Shown: positions 1 to 8,800 of the stretch, piece by piece | How positions within the stretch are numbered: the first letter of the stretch is position 1 | How the letters are laid out: each line of letters opens with the position of its first letter | From: an uncultured Prevotella sp. | GTDB lineage: Bacteria > Bacteroidota > Bacteroidia > Bacteroidales > Bacteroidaceae | Reading direction: 5' to 3' | Length of the DNA: 33,820 nt | NCBI GenBank assembly: GCA_947302435.1 | Contig: CAMYVQ010000025.1 | Coordinates: forward strand, 1-33,820 | Translations under genes and position numbers: made by a program | The notes under the pieces: generated by a model | Database searches by the model: none | What the model was told of the DNA's origin: nothing | The model's input: the letters and a program-made list of their open reading frames with translations, nothing else

Positions 1-51
1 CACCAGTGTAATAGCCGTCAGCAAGACGGTAATTAACAAAGTGAAATTCAT
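1..51 (-). CDS. 5' fragment of a membrane or secreted protein (cut by window edge)
   Basis: On the minus strand an ATG at 51 opens a frame reading MNFTLLITVLLTAITLV up to the window edge. The 17 residues are almost all hydrophobic, as in an N-terminal membrane helix or signal sequence. A good TAnnTTTG -7 element lies about 90 bases upstream, which supports a real gene start. Too little is present to name the protein. It would be transcribed in the same direction as the upstream surface-protein block but from its own promoter. Confidence 0.5.
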   Translation of the reverse strand, partial: MNFTLLITVLLTAITLV

Positions 52-137
52 AAAACTTTATAAAAATGTTATAACAATATTGTTTGCATGCATTTGTCTT
101 AGCAATTAATCCCCTCACGGGTTATTCTAAGCGTGTG

Positions 138-145
138 CAAAGATA
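138..145 (-). promoter_or_regulatory. Bacteroidetes-type -7 promoter element for the left-edge gene
   Basis: The minus strand reads TATCTTTG, an exact match to the Bacteroidetes -7 consensus TAnnTTTG. TTTG-like sequence lies upstream (158-165), but its spacing is shorter than the usual 19-21 bases, so the -33 element is uncertain. A start near 131 would leave a leader of about 80 bases before the ATG at 51. Confidence 0.5.
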
Positions 146-232
146 CAAAAATAAATGCAAACAAAAGACATTATCTTCCAATTATTTTCTGTTGCCTTTC
201 AATTCATTTTTCCATTCAAGTCAAATGGCATC

Positions 233-295
233 ACAAAGTCGACGAGTTTGTAACACAAAGTCGTCGACTTTGTAAGACAAACTCGACGACTTTGT
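233..295. repeat. Palindromic repeat array A (three 19-bp units, period 22)
   Basis: Three near-identical 19-bp palindromes lie at 233-251, 255-273 and 277-295, separated by 3-base linkers. The consensus is ACAAAGTCGACGACTTTGT, two 9-bp arms around one central base. The half-sites are arranged so that the whole array is also a large imperfect inverted repeat centred near 264: the variant arm of unit 1 (CGAGTTTGT) is matched by the complementary variant arm of unit 3 (ACAAACTCG). The array lies about 50 bases past the stop of the last gene of the large minus-strand block. The 3-base gaps are far too short for CRISPR spacers. A second array with the same unit and the same following AAATTCATT is at 20416-20478. 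Confidence 0.9.
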
Positions 296-322
296 AAATT
301 CATTACAGTCAGAGGATCAATT

Positions 323-337
323 GGTCTGTTGCAGACC
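323..337 (-). other. Small hairpin just past the stop of the last block gene
   Basis: GGTCTG and CAGACC form a perfect 6-bp stem with a 3-base loop, 10 bases after the stop codon at 347. There is no clear T-run after it in the minus direction, so a call of intrinsic terminator is weak. With the palindrome array 30 bases further on, it may help to form the 3' end of the long transcript. Confidence 0.3.
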
Positions 338-346
338 GCGTTCCAA

Positions 347-2719
347 TCAGTAACTATCCATCAACTCACACTCTGCATAGTCAGGCACATCTTCATCGCC
401 GGCCTCTGGCAGCTGGCCGACAGGCTTCCGCGGCGCCTTCATATCGTAGTCGGCATTTTCATATAATGGGAACATGCTCGTGCTCTTGTCCAATGGTGCG
501 AAATAGCTGATGGTCTCATTGTGGATATCGCCATAGATAGCCGATGAAGATGGATTTTTTCCATCCTTGGTAGGAAAGACAAGCGGAACGAAGTTGAGGT
601 CGACCGACGGACTGTTGGAATACCAGTAGACACGCACCGTGGGTTGGTCGGTAATCTTGTTGGCAGAATTGGTGTGCGTAAAGTCTTTCATGTAGACTCC
701 TTGGTTGTTGTACACCCTGAGTCCCCATTTGGGAGCCTTCGACTGTCCATCGACCAGCAGCTTCACATGAATGATATACAAATATTTATAGTAGACACCA
801 TTTTTCGCCCGTGTCTCCTTGCCGTCTGAGTTCGCATAGGAGATGGAGCGGACCATTCCAACACTTTGTATTCTGGCAGTGGGAACGGTCACGGTGAACT
901 CACGGTCTTCTATAGGAATCCAGAATTCGGGTTTGGTCATGGTCAAGTCGCTGTAGACATTGTAGCCCACCTGGGCAATGTAAGGATAGTTGTACGTGAT
1001 GTTCTTGTCCTTGAAGCTGGCATCCCAGTAATTGGCAAAGCCATTGACATCTGCATGGAGTTTCAGGGGATAGGAGCCTTCCATGATCGACCCATCTTCA
1101 TCATCTGGGTCATAGATGGAATAGAACCTCACTTCGGGGCGGAAGTTCAGGAAGTTGGTCAGGATGCCACGCGACTTCAAGGAGAACTTCGTCGAGAATG
1201 TATTCTCCGTAAGGCTGGTGCTCTTCAGGGTCCACTTGTCCACCACGGGGAATAGGGGTATCTGTTTTCCCGAAAATTTCTCAGGCTCTGACTCAAAGGT
1301 CTTGTTAGGACCGATTCCGGCCAAGGTGAGACAGCCCGTCACGTATGCTTTAGTGTAGGTGTCGAAATTGCCGTTGGCTGCCTTGAACTTCTCGGCCGAC
1401 ATGTATTTTTTCGTATCCAAGGGAATACAGCATGAGGCAAAACGTTTTATCCCAATAGCAACGGTAGCACCTGTTCCCAGCACATCGGCTGAAACGCCAA
1501 ACCGGAAATCAATGCCCGCCTCAATCTCCAATTTCTTGCTTTCTTTGGGATCCGTGCAGCCGAACTCCAGCTTAGAACTACTGGTACTGCCCTTAATAGG
1601 TGTGAAAGTGCCTAACTTATTCTTACTCTCCTGGATGTAAGTGAAGCCATTGTTGGAGGTGTTGAAGACAAGGGCCACACGCCCCTTAAGCGTTTGCTTG
1701 ACGGTGACGTATGGCTGGAGAGTGAAGCCCAGCTCCATTCCAACGACAATCAGGTCGAACTGGAAGCCCAATGGAGTGACATGTACCGGACTCTTGAACG
1801 TCACGGCTCCCGTCGCAGTCACATCGAGTTCGAAAGTCAGGAACCCCGATGTCTTCACCGTGGTCTTCATCTTGCCCGTCTTTGTGTCGAAACTCATGCT
1901 GTAACTGCCCTTCACCGTAGTGTAGCACGTAAAGGAACATCTGCCGTTTCCGGCCAAATAGCCACCTACGCCTAATTCTGTATCAATGATATCATAGACA
2001 GGGTCTGGCGTCCAGCCTAATCCCGTCAGATTCACCTTAAATATTGTGTCGTTAATCTGCTTGAACTTATGTTCCTTTCCGTCGCCTACATTGGCACGGG
2101 TAACGCCCTTGCTTTTGCGCCATGGGGTGTCAAAGACTCTGGAGGCAGCCTCCTCCTCGTCGTCATCCTCATTGTCGGTATCAGCACTCCCGCTACCATT
2201 CATGATTTCATCAAACTCCTCATCACTCATGGCCTTCGAAGGGTCGGTGGTATAGAGATCGGCATCCTCCACTTCCACGGCCAGATAGTCGAACGCCTCG
2301 TCGTAGGAACATTTGGTGAACACGCAACGGTAGATGCCGTTCTCCTCGGTACGCTCTATGCACTTATGGCAGAAGGCATGGGGAAAATTCGGACGGAAGG
2401 AGCAAGTCATGATCGAACCCACATCGGGCAGAATATCCTCAGGCATGCTGCCAGCGAAATAGACGATGGTGTCGCTCTCTACCTTCACGATGTATTCCTC
2501 CACCTCATCGTTGATGGGAATGGTCTTCTGGTTGTAGGTGTACGACACGGTGCCTGTACCGTCGGCCAGCGTCACGGTTTCCTCACCCATGTAGCCCTGA
2601 TCGGTACGCAGATAGGTGGAGGTGTCTTCCGGCTCGTCCATATAGAGCGTGCAGGCCGTCAGTGCGACACTGGCCAGCAGGCAAATCAGCAGATGGGGGT
2701 ATAAACAATGTTTCTTCAT
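347..2719 (-). CDS. Large surface lipoprotein of unknown function, last gene of the surface block
   Basis: I do not recognise a named family. From the ATG at 2719 the protein (790 residues) begins with a lipoprotein signal ending in a good lipobox, LTAC (Cys about 23). The next residues are CTLYMDEPED, an acidic stretch like the lipoprotein export signals that send Bacteroidetes lipoproteins to the cell surface. An Asp/Glu-rich linker with about nine acidic residues follows near residues 175-190. The rest is rich in alternating beta-strand patterns and aromatic residues, with no catalytic motif I can see. An upstream ATG at 2755 overlaps the preceding stop codon as ATGA and would add 12 residues (MNNSPIPKRPYD); that favours coupled translation, but the shorter start gives the better signal peptide. 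It is the promoter-distal gene of the block and probably part of the same surface complex. Confidence 0.85.
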   Translation of the reverse strand: MKKHCLYPHLLICLLASVALTACTLYMDEPEDTSTYLRTDQGYMGEETVTLADGTGTVSYTYNQKTIPINDEVEEYIVKVESDTIVYFAGSMPEDILPDVGSIMTCSFRPNFPHAFCHKCIERTEENGIYRCVFTKCSYDEAFDYLAVEVEDADLYTTDPSKAMSDEEFDEIMNGSGSADTDNEDDDEEEAASRVFDTPWRKSKGVTRANVGDGKEHKFKQINDTIFKVNLTGLGWTPDPVYDIIDTELGVGGYLAGNGRCSFTCYTTVKGSYSMSFDTKTGKMKTTVKTSGFLTFELDVTATGAVTFKSPVHVTPLGFQFDLIVVGMELGFTLQPYVTVKQTLKGRVALVFNTSNNGFTYIQESKNKLGTFTPIKGSTSSSKLEFGCTDPKESKKLEIEAGIDFRFGVSADVLGTGATVAIGIKRFASCCIPLDTKKYMSAEKFKAANGNFDTYTKAYVTGCLTLAGIGPNKTFESEPEKFSGKQIPLFPVVDKWTLKSTSLTENTFSTKFSLKSRGILTNFLNFRPEVRFYSIYDPDDEDGSIMEGSYPLKLHADVNGFANYWDASFKDKNITYNYPYIAQVGYNVYSDLTMTKPEFWIPIEDREFTVTVPTARIQSVGMVRSISYANSDGKETRAKNGVYYKYLYIIHVKLLVDGQSKAPKWGLRVYNNQGVYMKDFTHTNSANKITDQPTVRVYWYSNSPSVDLNFVPLVFPTKDGKNPSSSAIYGDIHNETISYFAPLDKSTSMFPLYENADYDMKAPRKPVGQLPEAGDEDVPDYAECELMDSY

Positions 2720-2751
2720 ATCGTATGGTCGTTTGGGGATGGGAGAATTGT

Positions 2752-3435
2752 TCATTTGAACGTGATGTCATAGAGATCCGACAGACTGCCCTCTGTGCCG
2801 CTGGCTACAAAGGAAATGGGATCCTTCAGTTCGATGAGCAGCGCTGCCTTGCGGTCGTAGCAAGACAGGTAGATATCCTCGATGTCGGTACTCGGACTGT
2901 AGATGCGCAGCAACATGTAGTCGATGTTTTTTTCCTTCATCAGCTGGCCCACACCGCGCAGGTCGCCATCGGCATCGAAGGCTGCCACCACGCAGTCGGC
3001 ATCGGCAGGACGATTGTTCACAGTGACCTTGGCGAAGATGGCCATGTCGTATGGGTACTTGTACTTCATGTCCTCCCATTTCCAGACGGGCAACACGTGT
3101 ACATTGGCACTCGCAGTGAGCTTCTGGCCGACCCATGTCACGGTAACCTTGGCATCGCCAGAGGATTCGGCAACCAACGTGTCGGTGCTGATGCTTACCA
3201 CACCAGTATTGTCCGACACCCATGAGACAGCATAGTCCTTCAGTGAATCAGGCTCCATGGTGACAGGTATCTTGAACTTGTCGCCCACCATCAGGTCGAC
3301 AGAAGTACGCCCAAGTGTCAGCTTAGCTTCCACTTTGTTTCCATCTTCTTCCTCGTCGGCTTCGTAGAGTTCACCACACGACGTGAGTGCCAGCAGAAGG
3401 CTCGTCAGTATCGAAAAATAATAGATTCTCTTCAT
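2752..3435 (-). CDS. Lipoprotein with a bacterial Ig-like (Big2) domain
   Basis: This 227-residue protein has a lipoprotein signal with lipobox LTSC (Cys20), followed by the acidic run GELYEADEEED, which fits a surface-directed Bacteroidetes lipoprotein. Residues about 36-113 look like a Big2 Ig-like domain (VDLMVGDKFKIPVTMEP, then WVSDNTGVVSI and GDAKVTV). Residues about 130-225 hold a second domain with the motif AAFDADGDLRGVG. That motif recurs in the two large T9SS-sorted proteins at the start of the block, so this is probably a structural module shared among the partners. Its stop overlaps the upstream ATG of the next lipoprotein gene, and it lies 29 bases after the fibronectin-type gene, so it is very likely in the same operon. 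No enzymatic function is apparent. Confidence 0.88.
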   Translation of the reverse strand: MKRIYYFSILTSLLLALTSCGELYEADEEEDGNKVEAKLTLGRTSVDLMVGDKFKIPVTMEPDSLKDYAVSWVSDNTGVVSISTDTLVAESSGDAKVTVTWVGQKLTASANVHVLPVWKWEDMKYKYPYDMAIFAKVTVNNRPADADCVVAAFDADGDLRGVGQLMKEKNIDYMLLRIYSPSTDIEDIYLSCYDRKAALLIELKDPISFVASGTEGSLSDLYDITFK

Positions 3436-3464
3436 GACATTTCTTTTGATTCACTTTTCACTCT

Positions 3465-5777
3465 TCATTGGCGAGGTGCCGGGGCACTCACCTTCACGAT
3501 GTTCGAGGGATTGCTACGACGACCATCGTCGTAACGGATGGTGACATAATATTCAGCCGACTCTCCCGGACGGATGAGGAAGTCGTTGAACATCGGCTCG
3601 TCGGGCTGCGTGGCCATGAGGAACTTGAAATCCTCGTCGCCGGCTCCCTTGCGATAGACACAGTAGTGCCACTCACCGTAGTCAGGCACCTTCCCCGTTT
3701 CCCAGGCCAATCGGGTCTCATTGTCCTTGCCCGTGTAGTCGCCCGACAGCTTCAGCTTGATGTCGATGACGCGCGGTCCACGGAAAAGGAAGGTCTGCGT
3801 GAGGCTCAGTCCCGAAGTGACACCCGTCAGGTTGAAGGTCTCCACGGCATAGACGTAACGCTTACGCATGTTGGGCTTGGGCGAGTCCTTGAAACGGATA
3901 AGGTCGCCCTGCTGGCGCAGTGAGTCGGCCTTGTAGACGCCCATGAGTTCCCAAAGCTCGTCACCCTCCATCTTGCGGAACAAGCGGTGATAGTCCAAGT
4001 CCTGCTCGTTCGACTGTATCCACCAGATGTTGATGTCGTCGTCGGTCATCCACACCGAATCGGCACGGCACACCGAAGGCGGGATGAAGTTGGGACGCGG
4101 CACGCTCAGCATCTTGGAGTCTTCCGACGAGTTGCCGGAATAGTCCACGGCACGCACCTTATAATAGATATAGGGCTGGTTCAGGCCCAAGGCGAGCGAG
4201 TCCACGAAGAGGGTATCCGTCAGCTGGTCGTTCGTCAGGTTCATGAACACATGGGTGGAATCGTTGGCAAACCAGACTTCATAGAAGGCCACGTCAGGTT
4301 CGGGCGAGGGAGTCCATCGCAATTCGAGATAGCCGTCAGGGAACACGTTGGCACGCAGGTTCGTAGGAGGCGAGGGAGGCAGATAGTCTTCGAGCAGAAT
4401 CATCTGCGCAACCGAAGCGCCCTGGTTGCCAGCCTTGTCGTAGGCGGCAATGCTGAGCTGGCCTGTGGGCAGTCCCGACACATCGACCTTCATCACTGTG
4501 TCGCCAGGGGCAGTGAAGTCCATGGTCAGCGGATGCCACTCACCGTTCTGGATGCGCCCGTGGCGGTAGAGGGGCAGATAGCCCTCAAGATCGGCCTCAA
4601 TGGTGTCTACATGGAAATAGATAGTGGCGTATGCATGTTCCTTGTCAGGATGGTCGACCACGATACGCCTCAACGAAGGCGGTACGGGCGGCACCATGTC
4701 AGGCACCGTCACCTCGTAGGGTTCTGAGGGTAGCGACTTGTCGCCAAACGCATCGTAACCACTGATGCGGTAGCTGTAGACACCCTCATTGTCCAACTGG
4801 TCGCGAAACATGTTCAGTCCGTTGTCGGGCAGCTGTCCCTCGCCCTCAGCCGTCAGCGACACGTAGGGGCGTTCATTCAGCTTTTTCCACGCTCCACCCG
4901 GCTTGTCCTGTCGCTCAATGTCGTAGGCAAAATAATCGCCGCGCTCCCAGTAGAGCATGGCTATCGAGGGGGGCTGCAGCGAGTCGGTAATCTGCTTGTC
5001 GAACTTCTGAGGCTTCCACGTGCCGAGACGCGTGCCGAAGGTGGCATCGGCATGAATCATCATCACAGTGTCGGACAGGTTGGGTGCCACCACATACGAG
5101 TAGTCTATGTCTTTCTGTGCCGTGCGGTCTATGTACATCAGACCCATCGCCTCTGCCAGGTCAGGGCGCATCTCGGCCACCATCATCGCCATGCCCACCA
5201 CGCTCTGCTGCTCGTCGTAGACTTCCTGGATGGCCTGGCCGGGGTCGGTGGCAGCCGTCTGCCCCAGCCGTGTCTCGGCACCGCCATAGATGAGCTGCAC
5301 GGCCACACCGGCCAGCGAGTCTTCACGGGCGAAGTGCTGCTTGAACTTCTCCAACGGCCAAGGCTTCACAAGTGCCAAGGTATCGGCCTCGAACCATCCG
5401 TCGACTGTCGCTATACGAATCACATGATAGCCTGCCGAATTGAGCACATACCAAGGCACATACTCACTCGGAGCCCATCGCAAAGCCACACGGTCGTCGT
5501 AGGCACGATCCAAAAGGAAGATACTGTATTCCACCGGACGGTCCTCGATGCTCTCGAGCGAGTCGAGACGGGCGGCATCGGCCATTATCTCGTTATAGGT
5601 GGCCGAGTCGAGATACTCAATGATACGCGGCTTTTTCGCATTCAACTTGTCTGGGTCGGTAGGTGGAAAGTTGGCACTGTTGCTACCGAGTGCTTGTTTT
5701 GTCTGAGCCTGCCCTCCTGCGGCGACCATCAGCAGGCCGCCCAGCAGGAGTATACGGAAAATGAATTTCATGTTCAT
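3465..5777 (-). CDS. Secreted fibronectin type III repeat protein
   Basis: The predicted export signal MKFIFRILLLGGLLMVAAGG ends before QAQ, with no lipobox. I chose the ATG at 5777 (MNMKFIF); the ATG at 5771 is equally possible, and the longer frame begins with a non-ATG codon. The N-terminal about 330 residues include the segment VALRWAPSEYVPWYVLNSAG and the pieces VKPWPLEKF and AEAMGLMYIDRT. From memory this pattern recurs in Bacteroidetes proteins encoded beside TANFOR-type giants. Then come about four fibronectin type III-like domains, starting near residues 365, 465, 565 and 665; PPSPPTNLRANVFPDGYLEL is typical. There is no T9SS C-terminal signal, so it should be periplasmic or held by partners at the outer membrane. 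The gene follows the stop of the giant protein closely and looks translationally coupled to it. Confidence 0.88.
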   Translation of the reverse strand: MNMKFIFRILLLGGLLMVAAGGQAQTKQALGSNSANFPPTDPDKLNAKKPRIIEYLDSATYNEIMADAARLDSLESIEDRPVEYSIFLLDRAYDDRVALRWAPSEYVPWYVLNSAGYHVIRIATVDGWFEADTLALVKPWPLEKFKQHFAREDSLAGVAVQLIYGGAETRLGQTAATDPGQAIQEVYDEQQSVVGMAMMVAEMRPDLAEAMGLMYIDRTAQKDIDYSYVVAPNLSDTVMMIHADATFGTRLGTWKPQKFDKQITDSLQPPSIAMLYWERGDYFAYDIERQDKPGGAWKKLNERPYVSLTAEGEGQLPDNGLNMFRDQLDNEGVYSYRISGYDAFGDKSLPSEPYEVTVPDMVPPVPPSLRRIVVDHPDKEHAYATIYFHVDTIEADLEGYLPLYRHGRIQNGEWHPLTMDFTAPGDTVMKVDVSGLPTGQLSIAAYDKAGNQGASVAQMILLEDYLPPSPPTNLRANVFPDGYLELRWTPSPEPDVAFYEVWFANDSTHVFMNLTNDQLTDTLFVDSLALGLNQPYIYYKVRAVDYSGNSSEDSKMLSVPRPNFIPPSVCRADSVWMTDDDINIWWIQSNEQDLDYHRLFRKMEGDELWELMGVYKADSLRQQGDLIRFKDSPKPNMRKRYVYAVETFNLTGVTSGLSLTQTFLFRGPRVIDIKLKLSGDYTGKDNETRLAWETGKVPDYGEWHYCVYRKGAGDEDFKFLMATQPDEPMFNDFLIRPGESAEYYVTIRYDDGRRSNPSNIVKVSAPAPRQ

Positions 5778-5811
5778 AGTTATGAATGATGGCTGTTCCA
5801 TGTTCAGCAAA

Positions 5812-8800
5812 TTAATAATTCTTCAACGAATTGTCTGTGTAACCATTCTTGCACGTACGGGTAATCTTCCAGTCCTTGAACAGTTGGTCGTAGGTGTAGT
5901 TCACGGTATTCGTATTGCGGTGAATCCCCCACCAGGAATAGAAATTACCCTCAGGAATATAGTAGGCATCAGCCTTGTACATACGGAACGAGATTTTACT
6001 GAAATATTTCAGCAACTCTTGCGCATCGAAGGAGTTAAAGTACATTGAATTCCATGCATCGTACATGTGGTTGTAGCGGTGTGGGTAATTGTTCTTATTG
6101 AAATCCCTCACCGGGTCGCTATTCAAAGCAGTGCCGCGAATCTTTCCTAAGTCACCCGACATCCAGAGAGCCAGCATCACCTGACGTATCGGCAACTTGT
6201 AACTGCCCAACACGTAACTACGACCGGTCGTCCAGCCCTTGTCATTGGCACCTTTTGAAATGGAGTATGATAAGTGCCACTTGCCATGAGCCTCGGTCTT
6301 CACGACATTCCTCAAAGCACCGTATGAGTTTCTGAGGACTGCTGATAAGGATGCAACGGCTGTTTTGTCATTTTGACTCTTGTCCTCATTCACTTGCTTT
6401 ATGTATTTACGCCATAGACTGTACAAAACCCTGGCATAATTATACAGTTCACGCGAGAACATGTCCACCGTGACGGCATCGCCTGCCAGAATATCGCCAA
6501 AACGCTGACGCCAGAAATCACTCTGCTCAAAGGTTTCAGAGTCTCTGAGAATCACTTCATTCCAAATCTGCTTATACGGAATGACAAAGTCATTGTAATT
6601 ATGCGGTTCATAGAGCGGTCCGCTGGTAGTCATCGCCTGATTGTTGTTGGAAGATGTCAGCTGAGTGCCATTGTAACGCTTGAATGGAAGCAGACGCCAA
6701 AAATTGCTCATGAACTTGTTCGAGCTGCCGTTGACCGACAGCAGACCATCGAGCGACTGTCCCTGACGGCTACGTTTGCCATCGTAGAAGGTAAAGTCGA
6801 AGCCTTGGATGTTGTTCTGGTCATAATCGTAAAGGCCGAATTTGTTGATAGTTTTTCCACCTAATCCTAAGTAGCAGGCATAGTAGGCCGCTGCAAAGTA
6901 GGCATTGTTGAACTTCGTAGTCAGGTTGGTGTAACCGCCGCTCTGTGTAGCTGTTAAGCCTCCCAAGAAGCGGCTACTCTCGTCGGTACTTGTCCAAGTC
7001 TCAGTCGTACTGGGTGTGAAGCCTGAAACAGCCATCTGCAGATGTTCATTGAAACTTTGTGTCGGAGAAGTCATGTCGGCAAATTTCTTGTCAACCGCAC
7101 GGTCGAACGAGATGCAGTAAAGCTCATAACGTCCGTCTTGCTTCTTAGCCTCATTGGTCATCTGCTGGCTCTTTTCGTCAAGCGTGCTCTTGCCGCTGCC
7201 CTGCTCCTCTTTCTCCTGATTGGCAAAATAGTCGTTCATGCGAGCGGCCACGTTGCTCGATGCCACACCGCTGGGCTGTGTCACTCCGATGGCACTCTTC
7301 ATCTTTGATGAGTGAGTGCCTGTAGTCTGCTTCGTTGACTTATTGGTATTTGTCTTCTGATCAGAATACTTGCTGAGCGTCTTGACAGTCTTGTCGATGC
7401 GCATCAATTTTATTTCATAGCCAAACTGTTCAATCCAGACACCATTGTCCCTATAGCCGCCGCGCACGCCGGGCTTGATGAAGTTGCTGAAATTGTATTT
7501 TGGTGTCCAGCATTCATATCCGCCATTGCCTCCCGTCTGTACCCAGTTGTCGCATGAATAGAGCTTCTTCCCTGCCTTCCACACTTCCCATTTAATGTCG
7601 TACTTCGACGAATTAGAAAGGTCAGTGCGGTGACGCCTCAACGATATCTTGGGGAAGATAGCATCCTCATAGCGCACATCGCCACTACTATGGTCTATAG
7701 GTGAAGTGATAGCAATATCCCTATCGATGGTAGGCTCCAGCGGACCTGTCTTGAAGTAGAACGTAGCCGTCTCCTTCTTTTCCTGACGCTTGCCGTCGAT
7801 TTCCGGATTCTCCCAACGTGAATACTTGGCATTCCACTCCTTGGCATAGCCCGTGAGCGTCATCATGTAGCGCGTGTTGGGGTCCAGCGTTCCCACATAG
7901 GCATCGAAGTCGGTGTGGTTGCTGGTGCCGGCTGAGAAAGTCTTCGAGTTGCCCGTATCGTAGTTGAGCAGCGTCAGTGTGCCGAGTTCGAACTTGTAGA
8001 TGCGCTCGCAGTTGGCGCGTGCCTCGCTTTCGCTGGCGCCCTTGTCCATCTGCTTATGGGCAGCATTTTCGTCGACGAGACGGATGTTCTGATCCATCAC
8101 GTAGTTAGTGACAAACTTCGGCAGAGCATAGACACTCACCTTGTTGGCATCCTTCCATCCGTTGGTCTGGTCGTTCTTATAGCCAGGTGTTGCCGAGGCA
8201 AACATCTCGAGGTTGTCGAGCGGGTTACCATAGTCAGGCATACACACGTCGCCGGCCTTGAACTCGATGGCATGGTTGAACTTGAACAGGCCACCAAGGA
8301 GCGAACACTTCGCACGCACCTTGCCGTAGACCCATGTCGGGTTGGGCAGACCAGCCTGCAGCATGGCACCGAGACCGACGTCGATGAGCGACACTTTCTT
8401 GTCGATGAACCACAGCTTGACACGCACGCCGAGGTCGCCCTTCAGCATGGCATAGGCCTGACCCATGGCATACCAGCCCTTGTAGCCCATCGACTTGCCG
8501 CCCTGACACTTGGCACCGGCACCGAAATGCTCGAGCACAAGGTCGAAGCCGAAGCAGAAAGCACCGCTGGCATAGACGATACCGGCATTGACACCGAAGT
8601 CGCCCTCGGCACAGGCACCGAGCATCACACCGCCAGACACAGCCCCTTCAGAGATAATGTTCTTGATCTTGTTGAGCGTAGCATTCTTGGCCTGGGTATT
8701 CTTCGCTTTTCCACCCACGCTATTGCCGTCAAGCGACTTGCCGTTGAGGAACTCCATGACGGCGGGGGGAGGATCGGGCAGCATGCCGCCGTTGGGCAGC

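Noticed and set aside
84..275. 63-codon plus-strand frame running into palindrome array A
   Set aside because: It reads through a promoter region and the repeat array, has no recognisable protein features and ends inside the array.
233..295. CRISPR array
   Set aside because: The units are palindromic and only 3 bases apart, with no spacers and no cas genes nearby. The same holds for the array at 20416-20478.
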